The notes below the pieces were generated by a model. That model was not told the origin of the DNA, made no database searches, and saw only the letters and a list, made by a program, of their open reading frames with translations. From an uncultured Eubacteriaceae bacterium (GTDB taxonomy: Bacteria; Bacillota; Clostridia; Lachnospirales; Lachnospiraceae): 10,188 bases of DNA. The DNA lies in contig CAMEUH010000077.1 of assembly GCA_945938055.1 (NCBI GenBank), positions 1-10,188 of the forward strand, written 5' to 3'. The stretch's first letter is position 1; each line of letters begins with the position of its first letter. Below, in pieces: positions 7,062 to 10,188 of this stretch. Both the position numbers and the translations under genes were made by a program.

Positions 7062-7410
7062 AATTTACCGGTATAAATTTTATCTGGATGCCAATCATTA
7101 TATTTATTCGGAGCTGGGAAAGGGTGCGATGCATCCGCACACCTGGGAATTTGCGGTGGAACTGAAGAATAAAAATGGTGATTTTGTGTTATTCAGGGAC
7201 ATTGAAAAGGTCATTAATGATATTCTGCTTCCTTATCAGAATACCTGTCTGAATGAGCAGAAACCGTTTGACAGGATTGTCCCAACGCTGGAGAATATCG
7301 GTGAGTATTTTGAAGATACGATTTCGGAGGCAATGTATAAAATGAACTGGGAACTGCTTAAGGTGGAAATCAGTGAGACACCGAGCAGGTCCTATATTGT
7401 ACTGGATTAA
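7048..7410 (+). CDS. PTPS-like small protein 2, exosortase G-associated
   Basis: This 120-residue protein is a second T-fold protein, clearly diverged from the one at 4815. It has the zinc-ligand pattern His17 (LDANHYIY) and His29/His31 (AMHPHTWEF), PTLENIGEYF (79-88) at the PTxEN position, and Glu107 in VEISETPSRSY. The cysteine expected just before HxH is missing, as in protein 1, so classical pterin or queuosine-precursor chemistry is unlikely. Its ATG sits 14 bases inside the end of the glycosyltransferase gene, with AAAGGA at 7031-7036, 11 bases upstream, so it is probably translated by coupling. It is the last gene of the operon. Having two copies suggests a heteromer or two separate partners; no evidence decides this. 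Confidence 0.85.
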   Translation: MIRYRIYRYKFYLDANHYIYSELGKGAMHPHTWEFAVELKNKNGDFVLFRDIEKVINDILLPYQNTCLNEQKPFDRIVPTLENIGEYFEDTISEAMYKMNWELLKVEISETPSRSYIVLD

Positions 7411-7411
7411 G

Positions 7412-7454
7412 AAAAAAACAATCTGCGCAGGAGGATGGTTATTGTCTGCGCAGA
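7412..7454 (-). terminator. Intrinsic terminator of rqcH, possibly bidirectional
   Basis: TCTGCGCAG (7422-7430) and CTGCGCAGA (7446-7454) form a perfect 9-bp GC-rich stem with a 15-base loop. On the minus strand the stem is followed by seven T residues (the A run at 7412-7418), separated by a short TTG, which is a good intrinsic terminator for rqcH. On the plus strand the stem is followed by a looser T-rich stretch (GTTCTTTCTTT, about 7464-7474), so it may also stop the exosortase operon. It sits between the two convergent stop codons. Confidence 0.75.
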
Positions 7455-7486
7455 CTGTCAGGTTCTTTCTTTAAAATGAATTGAAA

Positions 7487-9232
7487 TCAGTTTTCAAAAA
7501 GACTGAGGCCAAGGTGGCTGATGTCGGGAGAAATGACCATGGAATAGTTGGTGTGGTAGATTACAAAACCGGGCTTTGCGGAGTTCGGTTTTTTTAGGTT
7601 TTTCTTTAACGTGTAATCGACTTCAACTTTTTCTTGATTCTTTGCCTTGGAATAGTGTGCGGCAAGGGAAGCTGCGGCTTCAAAAACAGAATCCGGAAGC
7701 TCGTTGCCGTTTGTTTTTACGATGACGTGGGAACCGGGAATCTCCTTGGCGTGGAACCACCAGTCATTTCCGGAGGCAAACTTAAAGGATAATTCATCAT
7801 TCTGGTAATTATTCTTGCCGACATAGATGTGATATCCTTCCGGGGTGACATAGTGAAAAGGCTGGCTTGTAAAACGTTCTTTTTTAGCTTGTCCCTTTCT
7901 CTTAATATAGCCATATTCCACCAGTTCTTCTTTAATCTGGGCAAGGTCCGCTTCGGATAGTGCGATGTCGAGTGCATTGGAAACGGATTCCAGATGGGCG
8001 ATTTCGGCAGAAACTTCTTCAATCAGCTTATTGGTAGCCTCAAAGGTACGTTTCAGTTTGTTATAACGGTCAAAGTATTTGATGGAATTCTCTCTTGCGG
8101 ATAAGGTCTCATCCAGAGGAATGGTAATTTCCTCGTTGGTGTAGTAGTTGAGGGCAGTAAAGGATTTGGCACCTTCCTCAATATTGTAACCGTAGGTATT
8201 AATCAGTTCACCATAGATTCTGTATTTTTCCCTCTTTTCGGTATCGTTAAGCTGCTTTGATAATAAGTCAAGTTTCTTGCGGTCACGGTCTAAAATGGTG
8301 CCAACGATTCTGCGAAGGTCGGCAGATTTCTGATGAATGCGGGAAACGGTGTTTTTCTCGGCATAATAGTCCGATAACAAAACACTGATGGAATCATAGT
8401 TCTTTACCGCCCCTTCCGTATAATTGGTCAGGGGAATGGAAGCAAATTCCACGGGTCCGTTTTTATCATAAATAATATTTGGGGTAAAATGTTCCTCTTT
8501 TACATCTTCCATGATTCCGGAAAGAAGATGGTATAAATGCAGTCGTTCATTTTCGGTTAAATCGGCAGCGTTGCTTTCGCAGGGAATGGAGGCAAGGTGG
8601 CACAACTCCGTGGAAATGCAAGGACTAAGTCCGGTAAGCGAGGTGTAAAGAGCCTTCTGGATATTGCAAGGCTTCTGACAGACTGTCTTTGTAAACTGCT
8701 CATAAGTCAATGTGAGTGGATTCTGCTTTCCGGTAGTATCCGGAATAAAATATTCTCTGCCCGGAAGAACTTCACGGACGGAGCTAATCTGCGCCGAGAT
8801 GTGCTTGATGCTGTCAAGGATTTTCTGGTTGTCGTCGCAGAAAATGATATTGCTGTGTTTTCCCATTAATTCCACGATTAAATGTTTGCGACAGACATCG
8901 CCCATTTCATTTAAATGTTCAATTTCAAAGTCTACCACGCGCTCTAAGCCGACTTGGGTGATAGCGAGAATTTTTCCGTTATTTAAGTGCTTTCGCAGCA
9001 GCATGCAAAAGCCCGGTGCCGTAAGCGGACCCGGTTTGTTAGTCTCCGTCAGATACAGAAGCGGAAGGCTTGCGTTCGCTGACATTAAGAGACGATACTG
9101 GCTGCCGTTATTCTTAATGGTAAGAAGGAGTTCATCATTCTCCGGTTGTGCGATTTTATTAATTCTGCCATTGGTAAGCAGGCGGCGAAGCTCGCTTACA
9201 ATGCTGGCAATTACAATTCCGTCAAAAGCCAT
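7487..9232 (-). CDS. rqcH: NFACT family ribosome quality control protein RqcH
   Basis: RqcH (Rqc2/NEMF homologue, formerly annotated as fibronectin-binding protein FbpA/YloA) binds stalled 50S-peptidyl-tRNA complexes and recruits tRNA-Ala to add C-terminal alanine tails that mark the peptide for degradation. The 581 residues show the NFACT-N domain (FDGIVIASIVSELRRLL at the start), a helix-hairpin-helix-like region at about 200-216, coiled coils at about 290-345 and 385-440, and the NFACT-R domain from about 457 with DWWFHAKEIPGSHVIV (490-505). Length is normal. The functional DR pair known from Bacillus subtilis (97-98) reads Glu97-Arg98 here, a conservative change. The ATG at 9230-9232 has AAGGAA upstream on the minus strand. 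The gene runs convergently to the exosortase operon and divergently from infC. The loose label fibronectin-binding protein should not be taken as an adhesion function. Confidence 0.95.
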   Translation of the reverse strand: MAFDGIVIASIVSELRRLLTNGRINKIAQPENDELLLTIKNNGSQYRLLMSANASLPLLYLTETNKPGPLTAPGFCMLLRKHLNNGKILAITQVGLERVVDFEIEHLNEMGDVCRKHLIVELMGKHSNIIFCDDNQKILDSIKHISAQISSVREVLPGREYFIPDTTGKQNPLTLTYEQFTKTVCQKPCNIQKALYTSLTGLSPCISTELCHLASIPCESNAADLTENERLHLYHLLSGIMEDVKEEHFTPNIIYDKNGPVEFASIPLTNYTEGAVKNYDSISVLLSDYYAEKNTVSRIHQKSADLRRIVGTILDRDRKKLDLLSKQLNDTEKREKYRIYGELINTYGYNIEEGAKSFTALNYYTNEEITIPLDETLSARENSIKYFDRYNKLKRTFEATNKLIEEVSAEIAHLESVSNALDIALSEADLAQIKEELVEYGYIKRKGQAKKERFTSQPFHYVTPEGYHIYVGKNNYQNDELSFKFASGNDWWFHAKEIPGSHVIVKTNGNELPDSVFEAAASLAAHYSKAKNQEKVEVDYTLKKNLKKPNSAKPGFVIYHTNYSMVISPDISHLGLSLFEN

Positions 9233-9271
9233 GAGGATTTCCTTTTCTTTCTAAAGATTTTTATGGGTTAA

Positions 9272-9300
9272 ATTATAGCATTTAAAAGGGGATAATACAA
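9272..9300 (-). promoter_or_regulatory. Promoter of rqcH
   Basis: On the minus strand TTGTAT (plus positions 9295-9300) and TATAAT (9272-9277) are separated by 17 bases. The -10 is preceded by TGC, giving an extended -10. This places transcription start about 30 bases before the rqcH start codon. The match is strong. Confidence 0.75.
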
Positions 9301-9325
9301 TGTTAGATAATTTTGTAAAAAAGTG

Positions 9326-9354
9326 TTGACAGGACAAAAAAAGAATGTTATAGT
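9326..9354 (+). promoter_or_regulatory. Promoter of the infC-rpmI operon
   Basis: TTGACA at 9326-9331 is a perfect -35 box, followed after 17 bases by TATAGT at 9349-9354. Transcription should start near 9361, leaving a leader of about 175 bases before infC. Its -35 lies 25 bases from the -35 of the divergent rqcH promoter. Confidence 0.85.
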
Positions 9355-9360
9355 CTAATA

Positions 9361-9534
9361 GTTGTAAAGAAAGCAGAGTATCCACTCTCACCTTAGCATG
9401 GCAAAGTGCTTATGACTCGGGTTTATATTCATTACATTTTACAGGACAGATTGTGTCCTTGTCAAGATGGCTGGATTATGATGTGGATAGCTTGCTATTC
9501 ACATTTTTTATTATGTTTTCGGAGGTGTACGGTT
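9361..9534 (+). ncRNA. infC leader RNA, probable ribosomal protein L20 attenuator
   Basis: In Bacillus subtilis the infC-rpmI-rplT operon is repressed by L20, which binds the leader and favours termination. The leader here fits that scheme. It contains AGAGT/ACTCT (9375-9379 with 9384-9388), AGCA/TGCT (about 9395-9398 with 9407-9410), a 6-bp hairpin AGGACA/TGTCCT (9443-9448 with 9454-9459), and an intrinsic terminator at 9481-9509. The block CTCACCTTAGC ... GTGCTTATGACTCGGGT looks like the conserved core I recall for clostridial infC leaders. TATCCAC at 9379-9385 is the exact reverse complement of GTGGATA at 9483-9489 in the terminator, which supplies a plausible antiterminator. That L20 is the ligand is inferred from the downstream genes; rplT itself lies beyond the window. 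Confidence 0.75.
9481..9509 (+). terminator. Leader attenuator terminator upstream of infC
   Basis: GTGGATAG (9483-9490) pairs with CTATTCAC (9495-9502), with one G-U pair, and the stem can be extended by T9482-A9503 and A9481-T9504. The loop is CTTG and six T residues follow at 9504-9509. It ends before the infC ribosome binding site at 9521, so termination would prevent expression of the whole operon. Confidence 0.8.
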
Positions 9535-9537
9535 ATT
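9521..9537 (+). promoter_or_regulatory. infC ribosome binding site and ATT start codon
   Basis: GGAGGT at 9521-9526 lies 8 bases before ATT at 9535-9537. The next in-frame ATG (9547) would be 20 bases away, too far for this site. ATT initiation is the known hallmark of infC in E. coli and other bacteria, where IF3 represses its own translation by rejecting non-standard start codons. Confidence 0.8.
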
Positions 9538-10041
9538 AGCGAGTTAATGATTAACGAACAGATTAGAGACAAGGAAGTTCGTGTTATTGGAGAAGATGGA
9601 GAGATGCTTGGAGTAATGTCTCCAAAGGATGCATTAAAGCTTTCAAGGGAAGCAGGCGTGGATCTGGTAAAGATTGTTCCGAATGCGGCTCCACCGGTAT
9701 GCAAGATTGTCGATTATGGTAAGTACAAGTATGAGCTTGCCAGAAAAGAAAAGGATGCCAAGAAGAAACAGCGTGTTATCGACATTAAGGAAGTTCGCTT
9801 ATCGCCAAATATTGAAGAAAATGATTTGAATACAAAAGCGAATTCAGCCAGAAAGTTTATTGAAAAGGGTGACAAGGTTAAGGTAACCTTGAAGTTCAGA
9901 GGCCGTGAAATGGCACACATGGAGCAGACAAAGCATATTCTTGATGATTTTGCGGAGAAGCTTAGTGATATTGCACAGGTTGAGAAGGCTCCGAAACTGG
10001 AAGGCAGAAGTATCATGATGGTTTTAACTGAAAAACGTTAA
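9535..10041 (+). CDS. infC: Translation initiation factor IF-3
   Basis: IF-3 binds the 30S subunit, prevents early joining of 50S and checks the start codon and initiator tRNA. The protein is 168 residues from the ATT start. The N-terminal domain (about 1-75) carries MINEQIRDKEVRVIG, DLVKIVPNAAPPVCKIVDYG and a basic linker (ARKEKDAKKKQR). The C-terminal domain starts at about 80 with IDIKEVRLSPNIEENDLNTK and includes FIEKGDKVKVTLKFRGREMAH. The length agrees with the family. An in-frame GTG at 9406 would add about 43 residues, but that stretch is the structured leader and has no counterpart in IF-3. The gene is followed by rpmI after 40 bases. Expression is likely controlled twice: by the leader attenuator and by IF-3 acting on the ATT codon. 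Confidence 0.96.
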   Translation: MSELMINEQIRDKEVRVIGEDGEMLGVMSPKDALKLSREAGVDLVKIVPNAAPPVCKIVDYGKYKYELARKEKDAKKKQRVIDIKEVRLSPNIEENDLNTKANSARKFIEKGDKVKVTLKFRGREMAHMEQTKHILDDFAEKLSDIAQVEKAPKLEGRSIMMVLTEKR

Positions 10042-10081
10042 AATAGATGAAATTGGTTTTATTGAATAAGGAGGAAATATC

Positions 10082-10188
10082 ATGCCAAAGTTAAAGACAA
10101 AGAAAGCAGCTGCAAAGCGTTTTAAGAAGACTGGTACAGGTGAATTAAAGAGAATGAAGGCTTTTAAGAGCCACATCTTAACAAAGAA
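10082..10188 (+). CDS. rpmI: 50S ribosomal protein L35, 5' part
   Basis: The first 35 codons are visible and the gene runs off the right edge. MPKLKTKKAAAKRFKKTGTG followed by ELKRMKAFKSHILTK is the characteristic N-terminus of this small basic 50S protein, usually about 65 residues. AAGGAGG at 10068-10074 lies 7 bases before ATG. In Firmicutes the next gene is normally rplT (L20), the presumed regulator acting on the leader upstream of infC. Confidence 0.96.
   Translation, partial: MPKLKTKKAAAKRFKKTGTGELKRMKAFKSHILTK

Noticed and set aside
4815..7410. Queuosine or tetrahydrobiopterin biosynthesis genes (queD-like)
   Set aside because: The catalytic cysteine is absent in both proteins and no queC, queE, queF or folE neighbours occur; the context is exosortase G.
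7422..7454. The repeated CTGCGCAG as a recombination or attachment site
   Set aside because: It is a self-complementary stem between convergent genes followed by a T run on the minus strand, which a terminator fully explains; no integrase or mobile gene is nearby.
8597..9254. Open frames on the plus strand opposite rqcH
   Set aside because: They are antisense to a full-length conserved protein, their composition looks like reverse-complement coding, and no ribosome binding site or homology is visible.
9406..9534. In-frame N-terminal extension of infC from GTG 9406
   Set aside because: The stretch is the structured leader with a terminator, encodes a cysteine- and tryptophan-rich sequence unlike IF-3, and lacks a ribosome binding site; GGAGGT with ATT 9535 explains the start.

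Overview
The window reads as chromosomal DNA of a low-to-moderate GC anaerobic Firmicute, most likely Lachnospiraceae or a close clostridial relative. I infer this from AT-rich third codon positions, strong AAGGAGG-type ribosome binding sites, the infC leader and infC-rpmI order, and the style of the DegV, Dus and RqcH proteins. Nothing suggests a phage, plasmid, IS element or CRISPR array.

Layout. (1) Positions 1-1600 hold the end of a DegV-family fatty-acid-binding protein gene, with an in-frame TAG near the left edge, followed by a tRNA-dihydrouridine synthase gene. (2) Positions 1652-7410 hold one tightly packed rightward operon with its own candidate promoter. It encodes a large PTPS-related polytopic membrane protein (broken by a frameshift near 1922-1931), a secreted single-anchor protein with a Firmicu-CTERM-like tail, a small PTPS-like protein, an exosortase-family protein (XrtG type, Cys94/Arg136/His156), a membrane glycosyltransferase of family 2, and a second PTPS-like protein. 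A palindromic hairpin at 7422-7454 separates it from the convergent gene. (3) Positions 7487-9232 carry rqcH (NFACT family ribosome quality control factor) on the minus strand. (4) Positions 9272-9354 hold a divergent promoter pair. (5) Positions 9361-10188 hold the infC leader with an intrinsic terminator and competing pairings, infC (IF3) starting at an ATT codon, and the first 35 codons of rpmI (L35).

The notable system is the exosortase G locus. From the family knowledge I recall, XrtG occurs with a dedicated glycosyltransferase, small PTPS-like proteins and proteins ending in the Firmicu-CTERM sorting signal. Here one likely substrate is encoded two genes upstream of its likely sorting enzyme. 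A plausible model is that the secreted protein is exported, held by its C-terminal helix, then cut and perhaps transferred to a surface glycan or lipid made by the glycosyltransferase and the large membrane protein. The PTPS-like proteins keep the zinc-ligand histidines but lack the usual catalytic cysteine, so their role is unknown. None of this mechanism is shown by the sequence itself.

Two apparent gene breaks within the first 2 kb (DegV TAG and the membrane-protein frameshift) are either real decay or sequence errors; this cannot be decided from one sequence.
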